This document shows, piece after piece, positions 17,332-25,107 of a stretch of DNA of 52,996 nt (position 1 is the stretch's first letter; the number at the start of each line of letters is the position of its first letter). The DNA lies in the NCBI GenBank assembly GCA_946614095.1, contig CAMOGG010000005.1:1-52996 (forward strand). The letters run 5' to 3'. The translations under genes were made by a program, and so were the position numbers. The notes beneath the pieces were generated by a model, which saw only the letters and a list, made by a program, of their open reading frames with translations, did no database searches and was not told the origin of the DNA. Source of the stretch: an uncultured Caryophanales bacterium. Lineage in GTDB: Bacteria; Bacillota_I; Bacilli_A; RF39; UBA660.

Positions 17332-17673
17332 ATGTTAAATCAAATTATTCTTGTAGGTAGATTGACACGAGATGTTGTTGTGAACAAGTCAGAAAATGGA
17401 ACAAAAGTTGCGACTATTTCTTTAGCAATTCCAAGAAGCTTTAAAAATAGTGAAGGTTCTTATGATACTGACTTTGTTGATTGTGTAGCCTTTGAAAGTA
17501 TTGCTGAAAATACTAGTGAATATTGTAGCAAAGGAGATATAGTTGGCGTAAAAGGTAGAGTTCAATCTAGAATAATTGAAAAAGAAGAAAAAAGGGAAAA
17601 TGTTGTAGAAATTATTGCTGAGAAAGTAACATTTTTATCTAACCATACTAAAGAAGAAAAAGAAAACAACTGA
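17332..17673 (+). CDS. ssb: Single-stranded DNA-binding protein, short form
   Basis: An OB-fold SSB of 113 residues. The N terminus MLNQIILVGRLTRD, the block TKVATISLAIPR, DTDFVDCVAFESIAENTSEYC and GDIVGVKGRVQSR are classic SSB signatures. It lacks the usual 40-60 residue linker and the acidic tip DDIPF that recruits repair proteins, ending instead in KEEKENN. It may therefore be an accessory paralogue (like Bacillus SsbB, also 113 residues) used in competence or another special process. It stands alone with its own promoter and terminator. Confidence 0.88.
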   Translation: MLNQIILVGRLTRDVVVNKSENGTKVATISLAIPRSFKNSEGSYDTDFVDCVAFESIAENTSEYCSKGDIVGVKGRVQSRIIEKEEKRENVVEIIAEKVTFLSNHTKEEKENN

Positions 17674-17692
17674 TAGTCAGTTGTTTTTTTTT
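17663..17692 (+). terminator. Terminator after ssb
   Basis: AAAACAACTGA pairs with TCAGTTGTTTT around TAG and is followed by a long T run. The stop codon lies in the left arm. Confidence 0.8.
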
Positions 17693-17718
17693 ATTAATTT
17701 GTTGTCAAAATATGTGTC

Positions 17719-17747
17719 TTGTGTCTTCTTATTAATTTTGATATACT
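17719..17747 (+). promoter_or_regulatory. Sigma-A promoter of the type VII-like island
   Basis: TTGTGT (17719-17724) and TATACT (17742-17747) with a 17-base spacer, 27 bases before the first gene. Confidence 0.55.
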
Positions 17748-17773
17748 GATTTTAGAAAATAGGTGATAGTATT

Positions 17774-18994
17774 ATGATAGTTGATTATGATGAGAGACAA
17801 CTTGATGTTGGAAGACATGTTGTAGTACAGATTGAAAATAGCAGTGAGAATTTGAAGTCTACTATTCAAGAAAGTTTTGATTCAATAAAAGCAGCTGCTA
17901 AGCAGTATAAGGTTAATTTAGATGGTACTGTTGATGCTTCTATAATTGATACTACTATTTCTGATTTTAATGAATATTTGGATCAAACTTCTCAGTTGGC
18001 TACAATACAAGCGGGATTTCTTCAGGATTATGAGAGCGGAGCTTTGGCTTCGGAGGCCATTTATAAAATGACTTCTGCGGATGAACTTTTAAGAAGAAAG
18101 ATTGCTAGTTCTAATAATGAACTACATCCTGATGCTTTGACTAGGCTTGGTGCTACAGTTGGCTTAGGAGTTTCTATGTTTGGAGAGGGATTTATTGGCT
18201 TTTTTGAGGATATTGGTGATGCTGCTTTATGCTTAGGAAGTGGTGTTACTAGTGTATTAGGCTTTAAAGGTGCTTCTGAACAACTAAAGTCTTATTCTGA
18301 TTATGAATTTTCTAAGAATTTGATTGAAGAAAATGATTATTTTCGACAGCTTAATAAAAATAGTTATTTTGATAAAAATAGTGCTTATGCTAATATATGT
18401 AAGGGAGTAGGAAAAGCGACTGCAGCCGCAGTTACTACTCGTGTGGCTTCTAAAATGTTAGCTCATCATTTGTCTAATACTGGAAAGGTTGCTAATGTTA
18501 CAGAAGAAACTACTCAGGCAGAGTATGCAAAGCAAGCTTTTCGTCAAGCAAAAAGTACAGTTAAAAAAGTTGACGAAACTAGAAAAGTTGTGCAAGAAGA
18601 AGTTGAAAATGTTAGTGATCATGTCGGAAGAGGGGAGTCCATACCGGAAGCATTGGTTACTGGAACAACACAAACGGCTGGAAATCATTTTGTAGATAAA
18701 TATATAACGAAACCAATTACTGAGAAAACAGCTGATGCTGTTCTTAATACCAATACTGGTCAGCGTGTTGATGAGCTTTTACGTGGCAATGGGGAAGCAA
18801 TTGAAGAGCACGTTAATAAAAAGACTCGTGCTGTTGTTTCTAAAGCTACAAGAACTATTGGAGGAGAAGTATCTTCAAATGTTCTCACTGAAGTAGGTGA
18901 TGCTTTGGGTATCGATGATCCGGTTGGAGATGCTGGGTTAAGTTTAGTGGGAGACATTGCCGGAAAGGTTATTGATAATGTTGGAACTAAATAA
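17774..18994 (+). CDS. Helical LXG-like candidate type VII secretion substrate
   Basis: A 406-residue, Ala/Thr-rich, mostly helical protein. The first 110 residues are amphipathic helices like the N-terminal part of LXG-type substrates. Residues about 125-165 are a Gly-rich hydrophobic stretch (GATVGLGVSMFGEGF, FFEDIGDAALCLGSG), similar in style to the segment between the LXG and toxin parts of type VIIb effectors. The rest is helical and ends in GDIAGKVIDNVGTK with no recognisable toxin domain. The next gene encodes a DUF4176 protein, a family found beside LXG effectors, which is the main reason for this call. There is no signal peptide. Neither EssC, EsaA nor a WXG100 gene is in the window. 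Confidence 0.5.
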   Translation: MIVDYDERQLDVGRHVVVQIENSSENLKSTIQESFDSIKAAAKQYKVNLDGTVDASIIDTTISDFNEYLDQTSQLATIQAGFLQDYESGALASEAIYKMTSADELLRRKIASSNNELHPDALTRLGATVGLGVSMFGEGFIGFFEDIGDAALCLGSGVTSVLGFKGASEQLKSYSDYEFSKNLIEENDYFRQLNKNSYFDKNSAYANICKGVGKATAAAVTTRVASKMLAHHLSNTGKVANVTEETTQAEYAKQAFRQAKSTVKKVDETRKVVQEEVENVSDHVGRGESIPEALVTGTTQTAGNHFVDKYITKPITEKTADAVLNTNTGQRVDELLRGNGEAIEEHVNKKTRAVVSKATRTIGGEVSSNVLTEVGDALGIDDPVGDAGLSLVGDIAGKVIDNVGTK

Positions 18995-19019
18995 AATGGA
19001 CAAAGAAAGGAAAAATTGT

Positions 19020-19319
19020 ATGAATAATTATTTGCCAATTGGTACAGTTGTACTACTTAATAATGGAAAAAAACCAATTTCTATCATGGGTTATAAAGTT
19101 GCTTCTGAAAGCCATAAGATTTATAAAGGTGATGAAGAAATTGATTCTAATGAAGTTTATGATTATTGTGGTGTTATTTATCCTGAAGGGGTAATTGATA
19201 GTAATGCAATGTGTATGTTTAATCATTCAGATATTCAAAAAGTATTATATATGGGATATGTATCAGATGATTATAAAAATCTTATAGATTTTATTCATGA
19301 AAATGAAAAAAATAGTTAG
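19020..19319 (+). CDS. DUF4176 family protein (type VIIb accessory)
   Basis: A 99-residue protein with the DUF4176 pattern: NNYLPIGTVVLLNNGKKPISIMGY at the start, then YDYCGVIYPEGV and FNHSDIQKVLYMGYVSDD. In Streptococcus and related genera proteins of this family are encoded next to LXG toxins of the type VIIb secretion system and help their export. Start 19020 follows AAAGGA; upstream in-frame ATGs have no ribosome site. It lies between the LXG-like candidate and a helical protein, as one operon. Confidence 0.8.
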   Translation: MNNYLPIGTVVLLNNGKKPISIMGYKVASESHKIYKGDEEIDSNEVYDYCGVIYPEGVIDSNAMCMFNHSDIQKVLYMGYVSDDYKNLIDFIHENEKNS

Positions 19320-19335
19320 TTAGGGGTGATGTTCA

Positions 19336-19956
19336 ATGGCTTTTGCACCATTAAGTGAATATAGTGAAGGTAGTCTGCCAGAATGTGGTTTTGCAGCACC
19401 TTATCATTATTGTTCTAATGCTATGTCATATCGTCCAATTGATGTTTCTGGACTTTCAGCAGCTGTTTCTGAAAAATTTCAAACGGCAAATGATAGTGTG
19501 ATTGATGTTCAAGAAGTAATAACTGGACAAATTGAAACATTGAGTGAAGAGTGGGGAAGTAAATTTGCAGCTATAGACGGAAAAGATTTAGGAATCGTTG
19601 ATGTTAATTCATTTGGAAATCGTTTATTAACTGTTACACAGAATATTGCTGATCAACAATCAAAATGTGAAAGTGTAATATCGATGATTATTTCTAAGAC
19701 GGAAGAAGTTAATTCTTATTTGGCACAATTGGAGCAAACTTATCAAGAATATAAAAATTATGAAGCAGAACGTGATTCTTTTTTAGAGGAACGTAATGCA
19801 TTAGCGAGTCAATGTAATGCATCTACAGATTCAGAAACGATTGCTTCATTAAAGACACAAATATCTGGATTAGATTCTTCAATTAGTAATTTAAATCAAT
19901 TACTTAGTTCTTTTGTTGATATCAATGAGCCAGATGGATCTTGGGTTTTAGGGTAA
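19336..19956 (+). CDS. Helical/coiled-coil protein of the type VII-like island
   Basis: I do not recognise the exact family. The 206-residue protein has a disordered N terminus with a Cys pair (CGFAAPYHYC) and then three long helices. One holds LSEEWGSKFAAIDG, reminiscent of the W-containing turn of WXG100-like proteins, and the last is a coiled coil (SLKTQISGLDSSISNLNQLL). There is no signal peptide. Size, fold and position beside a DUF4176 gene suggest a secreted partner or chaperone of the upstream LXG-like candidate. Ribosome site GGGGTGAT. Confidence 0.5.
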   Translation: MAFAPLSEYSEGSLPECGFAAPYHYCSNAMSYRPIDVSGLSAAVSEKFQTANDSVIDVQEVITGQIETLSEEWGSKFAAIDGKDLGIVDVNSFGNRLLTVTQNIADQQSKCESVISMIISKTEEVNSYLAQLEQTYQEYKNYEAERDSFLEERNALASQCNASTDSETIASLKTQISGLDSSISNLNQLLSSFVDINEPDGSWVLG

Positions 19957-19972
19957 AAAAGTAGGTGTTATA

Positions 19973-20380
19973 ATGGATATTAATGTTAGAGAATATCAAA
20001 GTGATGATTTTGATGCTGTTCATTCAATACTAATGGATTCTTTTTCTGTTTCCAAAAAGGAATTTCATGGTGATTGTTTTTGTGAGTTGGTTGCAACGAT
20101 AGATTCTGTTGTCGTTGGTTATTTATTGTTGACAAAGGTTTTGAATCCTATTATAGATCGATATTATTATCTTGTTGATTATGTTTGTGTTGATTCTAAA
20201 TATCGTAATTTAGGTATCGGGAAAAAAATGTTAGAGATGGCTTATCAAGTAGCGAAAGAAAATTCTGCTATTTATTTACAATTGACATGTAGTACTTTTC
20301 GTGTGGTGGCACATAAATTATATGAGAGTTGTGGGTTTGTAAAACGTGAATCTGATATTTTTCGAAAGGAGATTGTATGA
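19973..20380 (+). CDS. GNAT-family N-acetyltransferase
   Basis: A 135-residue acetyltransferase using acetyl-CoA. The core shows VVGYLLLTKV, YLVDYVCVDSKYRNLGIGKKMLEMA, where RNLGIG is the acetyl-CoA pyrophosphate loop, and a C-terminal AHKLYESCGFVKRE typical of GNAT enzymes. The substrate cannot be read from sequence. The stop overlaps the start of the phosphorylase gene in an ATGA, so both are translated from one mRNA; the pairing may be incidental. Confidence 0.85.
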   Translation: MDINVREYQSDDFDAVHSILMDSFSVSKKEFHGDCFCELVATIDSVVVGYLLLTKVLNPIIDRYYYLVDYVCVDSKYRNLGIGKKMLEMAYQVAKENSAIYLQLTCSTFRVVAHKLYESCGFVKRESDIFRKEIV

Positions 20381-21603
20381 TATTAGATATTATTAATAAA
20401 AAAAGAATAGGTGAAGAATTAAGTTATCAAGAATTAGACTATGCCTTTAATGGCTATTTAAATGGAGATGTTGCAGATTATCAAATGTCTAGTTTATTAA
20501 TGGCTATTTGTATTAATGGAATGAGTGATGAAGAAATATTTGCTTTAACGAAGATTTTTATTGACAGTGGGGATGTTTTGGATTTTTCTGATATTCCTGG
20601 CATTAAAGTTGATAAGCATTCTACTGGTGGAATTGGGGATAAAACGACTTTAGTGATTGCTCCTATTGTCGCTTCTTTAGATATTCCGGTTGTTAAGATG
20701 AGTGGAAGAGGTCTTGGTTATACAGGTGGTACGATTGATAAGTTAGAGAGTATTCCTGGATTTCGTATTGATTTGACGGATCAAGAGATTATAAAGCAAG
20801 TACATGAGATTGGTTTGGTAGTTACTGGACAGACTGCTGACTTGGTTCCTATGGACAAGGCAATTTATGCATTACGAGATGTTACGGGGACCGTTTCTTC
20901 GATTCCATTGATTGCCTCTAGTATTATGAGTAAAAAAATTGCTAGTGGTGCAGATAAAATTATTATTGATATTAAAGTAGGCAATGGAGCTCTTTTACAG
21001 TCTCGTGACGATGCAAATAAATTGAGTGAATTAATGATTAAGATTGGAGAAGTATATCAACGTGAAGTACGCTGTATCATTAGTGATATGAATGTTCCAT
21101 TAGGTAAATGTATTGGGAATAGCTTGGAAGTTTTGGAGGCAATTGATGTTTTACAAGGAAAAGAGGAGAATAATAATTTTGTAAAATTGTGTCATGAATT
21201 AGCTACCGAAATGGTTAGTATGGGAAAAGAAATTTCTAAAAAAGAGGCTTCTCAATTAGTTATAGATGCTATTCAATCAGGAAAAGCTTATCAGAAATTT
21301 TTAGAGATGGTTACTCATCAAAATGGGAATATTAAAGGAATTAAAGTAAGTAGTCAAATGGTTCCTATAAAAGCTAAAAGTAGTGGAGTACTTAAGAAAA
21401 TTAATGCATTAGAACTTGGAAAAATCTCTCTTGCTTTAGGTGCTGGTAAGGTTTATAAAAATGATAAAATTGATTATACAGTAGGAATTAAATTAGAGAA
21501 ACTAGTCGGAGATACTGTAAAGAAAGGGGATGTTTTAGCAACTTTATATGTAAAGAAGAATGTACCAGATATTAAATTGGACGATATTTTTACGATTCGC
21601 TAA
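20377..21603 (+). CDS. pdp: Pyrimidine-nucleoside phosphorylase
   Basis: This enzyme splits uridine, thymidine or deoxyuridine with phosphate into base and (deoxy)ribose-1-phosphate, in nucleoside salvage. The 408-residue product starts with an all-alpha domain containing YQMSSLLMAICINGMSDEE. It continues with KHSTGGIGDKTTL (phosphate binding) and KMSGRGLGYTGGTIDKLESI, and has the beta-rich C-terminal domain near GVLKKINA. It is about 25 residues shorter than Bacillus Pdp, mainly at the C terminus, but the active-site blocks are intact. It overlaps the GNAT gene by four bases. Confidence 0.94.
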   Translation: MILDIINKKRIGEELSYQELDYAFNGYLNGDVADYQMSSLLMAICINGMSDEEIFALTKIFIDSGDVLDFSDIPGIKVDKHSTGGIGDKTTLVIAPIVASLDIPVVKMSGRGLGYTGGTIDKLESIPGFRIDLTDQEIIKQVHEIGLVVTGQTADLVPMDKAIYALRDVTGTVSSIPLIASSIMSKKIASGADKIIIDIKVGNGALLQSRDDANKLSELMIKIGEVYQREVRCIISDMNVPLGKCIGNSLEVLEAIDVLQGKEENNNFVKLCHELATEMVSMGKEISKKEASQLVIDAIQSGKAYQKFLEMVTHQNGNIKGIKVSSQMVPIKAKSSGVLKKINALELGKISLALGAGKVYKNDKIDYTVGIKLEKLVGDTVKKGDVLATLYVKKNVPDIKLDDIFTIR

Positions 21604-21610
21604 AAAAATG

Positions 21611-21638
21611 TTTGATTTTTTATAATTTATGGTATAAT
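21611..21638 (+). promoter_or_regulatory. Sigma-A promoter of the adhesin-sortase operon
   Basis: TATAAT (21633-21638) is clear; TTTGAT (21611-21616) 16 bases upstream is the best -35 candidate. AAGGTGAG precedes the start. Confidence 0.5.
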
Positions 21639-21664
21639 ATTTTTATAAGGTAAGGTGAGTTTTT

Positions 21665-22882
21665 ATGGAAAAGATTTATATGGAAGAAAATCAACAAAAT
21701 CAGCAAAGGCAGCAAAGACAAAAGAATCGTCAATTGGGCGTTTCAGTTATGTTATCATTTGCTGTTGCGATATTTGCTATGTTTTCTTTAATTTCATTCG
21801 GATTGGCTGTTTATGGCAATAATGGTGGAGTAAGTTATGCAGCACCGATTGGAACTGTTGGAGATGAATTTACGTTCAATACAGCAAAAGAGAGTGATGC
21901 ACAAGTTTGGGTAGTTTCTAATGGTACTCCTGGATTTCGTGCTCCAGTATATTTGGCAAATAATGATACATCTACACCTGTTTTTTGTGTACAAGCACAT
22001 GTTGGTGTTCAAGATAATACTCCTTATGCAAAAGATGGTGCGATTGATGATTATGGACTTTTGTATTTATTAAATCATAGTTATGCGAATGGTGTTAACG
22101 TTACTAATGCAACTGGTGCTGATGCTCGTTATGTAGAAGCTTGGGTTACGCAGACTGCTATTTGGTTATATTTGTATGAAACTGATTCTACAGCTACTTC
22201 AGAAAGTTCTCCAAACTATTTAAGTTCTGCTGATGTTGCTGCTATTCAGGGAGCTAATGCATTATCTGTAGATGCTCCTTCATCAGGTGCTACTCGTGAT
22301 ATTTATACTGGTGAATTATATGACTATGTTAGAGAGTTAGTAGATGGAGCAAAAGGTGCTAGTAATGCTAAAAGATTATCCGTTACTATTAGTGAAGATC
22401 CTGCTTCTATAGCAGAAGATAAGAGTTTTTATCAATCACCAATTGTTACTGTAGCAGGAAATCCTAGTTCTGATTTAACAAGCTTTGATGTTACTGTTAG
22501 TGGGGTTGAAGGAGCTTACTTAGTTGATGAGTCTGGAAATAATTTAAATGCTACTGGCTTAGCTGCTGGAACAAAGTTTTATGTTCGTATTCCTGCTGAT
22601 AAGGTTGGAACGGAAACAATTAATGTTACAGTTAATGCTAAGGGACATTTTAATACTTTAGCAGGTCATTATTATAATGCAACTACGGGAACTCATCAAA
22701 AAGTTGTTTCTGTAACAGGTGCAACTTTAGATGTTAGTGAAGGAGGTACATTCCAAATTATTCCTACTCCTGAGACAGGTATGAATGTAGCTCAAACAAT
22801 TTACTTCATCGGTTTAATAGTATTGTTATGTGGTGTTGGTATTGTTTATGCAAATGCGAAACCAGTTGAAAATAAACAATAA
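21665..22882 (+). CDS. Thioester-domain (TED/TQXA) surface adhesin
   Basis: Thioester domains form an internal Cys-Gln bond that can attach covalently to host or surface amines. After a polar Gln-rich N terminus and a membrane helix (about 25-50), the protein shows C108 in TPVFCVQAH and Q163 in VTQTAIWLY, the two thioester residues of the TQXA domain, with YGLLYLLNHSY between them. A beta-sandwich of about 120 residues follows (SVTISEDPASI to the VTVNAKGHF region). The C terminus holds TPETG, then a hydrophobic helix and a short polar tail, the layout of a sortase signal, although TPETG is not the usual LPxTG. A sortase gene follows at once. The product is 405 residues. Confidence 0.85.
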   Translation: MEKIYMEENQQNQQRQQRQKNRQLGVSVMLSFAVAIFAMFSLISFGLAVYGNNGGVSYAAPIGTVGDEFTFNTAKESDAQVWVVSNGTPGFRAPVYLANNDTSTPVFCVQAHVGVQDNTPYAKDGAIDDYGLLYLLNHSYANGVNVTNATGADARYVEAWVTQTAIWLYLYETDSTATSESSPNYLSSADVAAIQGANALSVDAPSSGATRDIYTGELYDYVRELVDGAKGASNAKRLSVTISEDPASIAEDKSFYQSPIVTVAGNPSSDLTSFDVTVSGVEGAYLVDESGNNLNATGLAAGTKFYVRIPADKVGTETINVTVNAKGHFNTLAGHYYNATTGTHQKVVSVTGATLDVSEGGTFQIIPTPETGMNVAQTIYFIGLIVLLCGVGIVYANAKPVENKQ

Positions 22883-23510
22883 AATTAAAAAGAGCCATAC
22901 TTTAATGCTTGGCTCTTTCCTTATTTTTTTTGGAATTGTTTCATTGTCTTGGAATTATTTATTACGTATGCGAGATGAAGTTTTTTCTGACATGAAGATT
23001 GCAATGATGGATTCTGAAGAGCCTACTACAGTATCTCATGAGGTAATAGAGGAAGCTCCCGTTGCAGATAATGTGGTCGGAGAAGGAGCTGATCATAATT
23101 ATGAGATTGATTATAGTAAATATTTAGGTGTATTAGAAATTCCAAAAATTGGTTTAAAGAGGGGTTTTTATAATGTTGGTTCGAAATATAATGATATTCA
23201 GTATAATGTAACAATGGTTCAAGGCTCAACTTTACCAGATGTGGTAAATGGAAATTTGATTTTAATGGCTCATTCTGGTGATGCTTATATTTCTTATTTT
23301 GCTTATCTATGGAAGTTAGAATTAGGAGACTCTGTTTTTGTTACTTATGCTGGACATCGATATCAGTATTTAATTGTTAGTATTTATGAAGTTCCTAAAG
23401 GAGTTGTAACTATTAAACGTAATTATGATAGGACTGCTCTAACAATGATTACATGTACCAAAAATAATGATTTTACTCAGACCGTATATATTTCAGAACA
23501 GATTGGCTAA
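22854..23510 (+). CDS. Sortase-like transpeptidase with Gln in place of the catalytic Arg
   Basis: Sortases cut a sorting motif and attach the protein to the cell wall. Residues 17-37 form a membrane anchor, and the sortase barrel begins near YLGVLEIPKIGLK. The catalytic His is H140 (LILMAHSGDA) and the catalytic Cys is C201 (LTMITCTKNND). The conserved Arg strand reads TQTVYISE, with Q209 where Arg is expected. The start is uncertain: ATG 22854 overlaps the adhesin gene by 29 bases, and ATGs at 22848 and 22905 are alternatives. None has a good ribosome site, so coupling to the adhesin is likely. The probable substrate is the upstream TED protein. Confidence 0.8.
   Translation: MRNQLKINNKIKKSHTLMLGSFLIFFGIVSLSWNYLLRMRDEVFSDMKIAMMDSEEPTTVSHEVIEEAPVADNVVGEGADHNYEIDYSKYLGVLEIPKIGLKRGFYNVGSKYNDIQYNVTMVQGSTLPDVVNGNLILMAHSGDAYISYFAYLWKLELGDSVFVTYAGHRYQYLIVSIYEVPKGVVTIKRNYDRTALTMITCTKNNDFTQTVYISEQIG
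22889..22932 (+). terminator. Terminator-like hairpin between adhesin stop and sortase body
   Basis: AAAGAGCCA (22889-22897) and TGGCTCTTT (22910-22918) pair perfectly around a 12-base loop, followed by CCTTATTTTTTTT. It lies inside the 5' part of the sortase frame and may let only part of the transcripts continue. Confidence 0.7.
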
Positions 23511-23522
23511 GAAGGTGATAGT

Positions 23523-24095
23523 ATGAATTTATCTTTGATTGAAAAGTTAGGAATTATTTTTCGATATATTTTTTCTTCTTTTCTTTCAATAGAGATGTTT
23601 ATACTAAGCCTTCTTTTATTTGTTATTTTAGTAATTAATGTAAAGCGTAATAATCCTATTATTCAAATGGTTGCTATTGGAATATATATTGGTTTTGTGT
23701 TGGGAATCTTGATTAGCTATACTACCTATGTTACATCTTGTGTTAATTCATTTGTTAAAGCTATTATGAATTATATTTATTTTCCATCTACTATTGCTTA
23801 TTTTTTTATTATTCTTTTTGTAACGATTATGATTCTGTGGACTGTTTTTCGAAAAGACTTATCTTTTTTTAAACGTGTTGTGAATTATTTGTTTTTTAGT
23901 ATCTTGTATTTCTTTTTTATGTCTTTTGTGGCTTTAGCTGCTTATGATGGAGTAGATTTACTTGACTTATCTTCTTTATATCAAAATAATACTATTTTAT
24001 CGTTAGTTCAGATTAGCAATTTTATATTGGTTTTATGGCTTGTTTATACTGGCTTTTATTGGCTGTATCAGTTTTTTAAAAAAAAATATGATTAA
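23523..24095 (+). CDS. Five-helix membrane protein of the adhesin-sortase operon
   Basis: I do not recognise this 190-residue protein. It has about five membrane helices with Phe- and Ile-rich cores, few charged residues, and a Lys-rich C-terminal end (FFKKKYD). It begins 13 bases after the sortase stop with GAAGGTGATAGT as ribosome site, so it belongs to the adhesin-sortase operon. A role in adhesin export or anchoring is only inferred from position. Confidence 0.6.
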   Translation: MNLSLIEKLGIIFRYIFSSFLSIEMFILSLLLFVILVINVKRNNPIIQMVAIGIYIGFVLGILISYTTYVTSCVNSFVKAIMNYIYFPSTIAYFFIILFVTIMILWTVFRKDLSFFKRVVNYLFFSILYFFFMSFVALAAYDGVDLLDLSSLYQNNTILSLVQISNFILVLWLVYTGFYWLYQFFKKKYD

Positions 24096-24126
24096 AGGAT
24101 TGGCTTTTACCAATCCTTTATTTTTG
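24094..24126. terminator. Terminator between converging operons
   Basis: AAAGGATTGG and CCAATCCTTT pair over ten bases around CTTTTA and are followed by ATTTTTG. An A run on the far left gives T residues on the minus strand too. Confidence 0.8.
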
Positions 24127-25018
24127 TTGCATAATATTCTTCAAATGAAATGTTATTGTTTTTTATGTATTTTGCTATTTCTATTCCCACATATCGATAA
24201 TGCCAAGATTCAAATTGATAGCCGGTTTCTTTTTCTTTATTTTTAGGAAATCTTAGGATAAAGCCATAATCTTGTGCATGTTTTTGCATCCATTTGTATT
24301 CGTCTGTTTTTTCAAAGTTTGTATAATTTGTTTCTTTATTATATACATCTACGGCTAGTCCTGTTTGATGTTCTGAATGTCCTGCTCTTCCAGAATAGGT
24401 ATCGGCTTTTTCTTTGCCATCTTCTTTTGTGTATCTATTATATAGGTTTACTTGATAAGTATAGCTTCTATATGATGACATTGCGACAATTGTTAAATCT
24501 TGTTTTTCTGCATCTTTTGCCATCTTTTCAAATGCTTCTTTTGCATTTTTTACTAGTTTCATACCACTTAGTGCGTATCTTGTACTGATATTTTCTAAAT
24601 TTTTTGGGACATAGTCTTTTGTTAGGTAATAATGCTTATTGACTAAGATTTTTTCTGTATTTTGATATTTTGCTTCTTCAATATCTTCATATGGCATTTG
24701 GTCTAAGTGCATATTAACATTTTTTACTACTTGTTCTAGTGACAATTTTGGATTTTCTTCTAGGTATTTTTCATATCTTTCTTGATATTCTTCATTATAG
24801 TATTCTAATTCTTTCTTGATTGTTTCAAGTTTATCGTTTTTGTTTTTGCCTTTTTGTTTTTCTTTTGTTGTTGGAACTTTTTTTGTCTCTTTTGTTGTAT
24901 GAGTTGTTATTATATTGATGCATTTGGTTACCAAGAATAGAAAAGAAAATATTGTGAGAATAAAAATCGTGAAGTTTTTCTTTCTGATTTTTAATTTTTT
25001 TCTTTTTGCGGTTTTCAT
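24107..25018 (-). CDS. VanY/M15-family D-Ala-D-Ala carboxypeptidase
   Basis: A zinc peptidase expected to trim the terminal D-Ala from peptidoglycan stem peptides outside the cell. Residues 10-32 form a membrane anchor, followed by a charged linker to about 130. The M15B domain has MSSYRSYTYQ, SGRAGHSEHQTGLAVDV with zinc ligands in SEHQTGLAVD, and FESWHYRYVG near the end; all ligands are present. The 303-residue length is normal for membrane-bound DacY/VanY-type proteins. It points away from the S11-type carboxypeptidase gene on its other side. The start at 25018 follows AGGTGATAATAA. Confidence 0.92.
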   Translation of the reverse strand: MKTAKRKKLKIRKKNFTIFILTIFSFLFLVTKCINIITTHTTKETKKVPTTKEKQKGKNKNDKLETIKKELEYYNEEYQERYEKYLEENPKLSLEQVVKNVNMHLDQMPYEDIEEAKYQNTEKILVNKHYYLTKDYVPKNLENISTRYALSGMKLVKNAKEAFEKMAKDAEKQDLTIVAMSSYRSYTYQVNLYNRYTKEDGKEKADTYSGRAGHSEHQTGLAVDVYNKETNYTNFEKTDEYKWMQKHAQDYGFILRFPKNKEKETGYQFESWHYRYVGIEIAKYIKNNNISFEEYYATKIKDW

Positions 25019-25107
25019 TTATTATCACCTAATTCTATCATATCATCAAAATTTTATTTTATGAATATTTTTACTTTATTTTACATAAAAAAAAATAGGA
25101 GGATATT

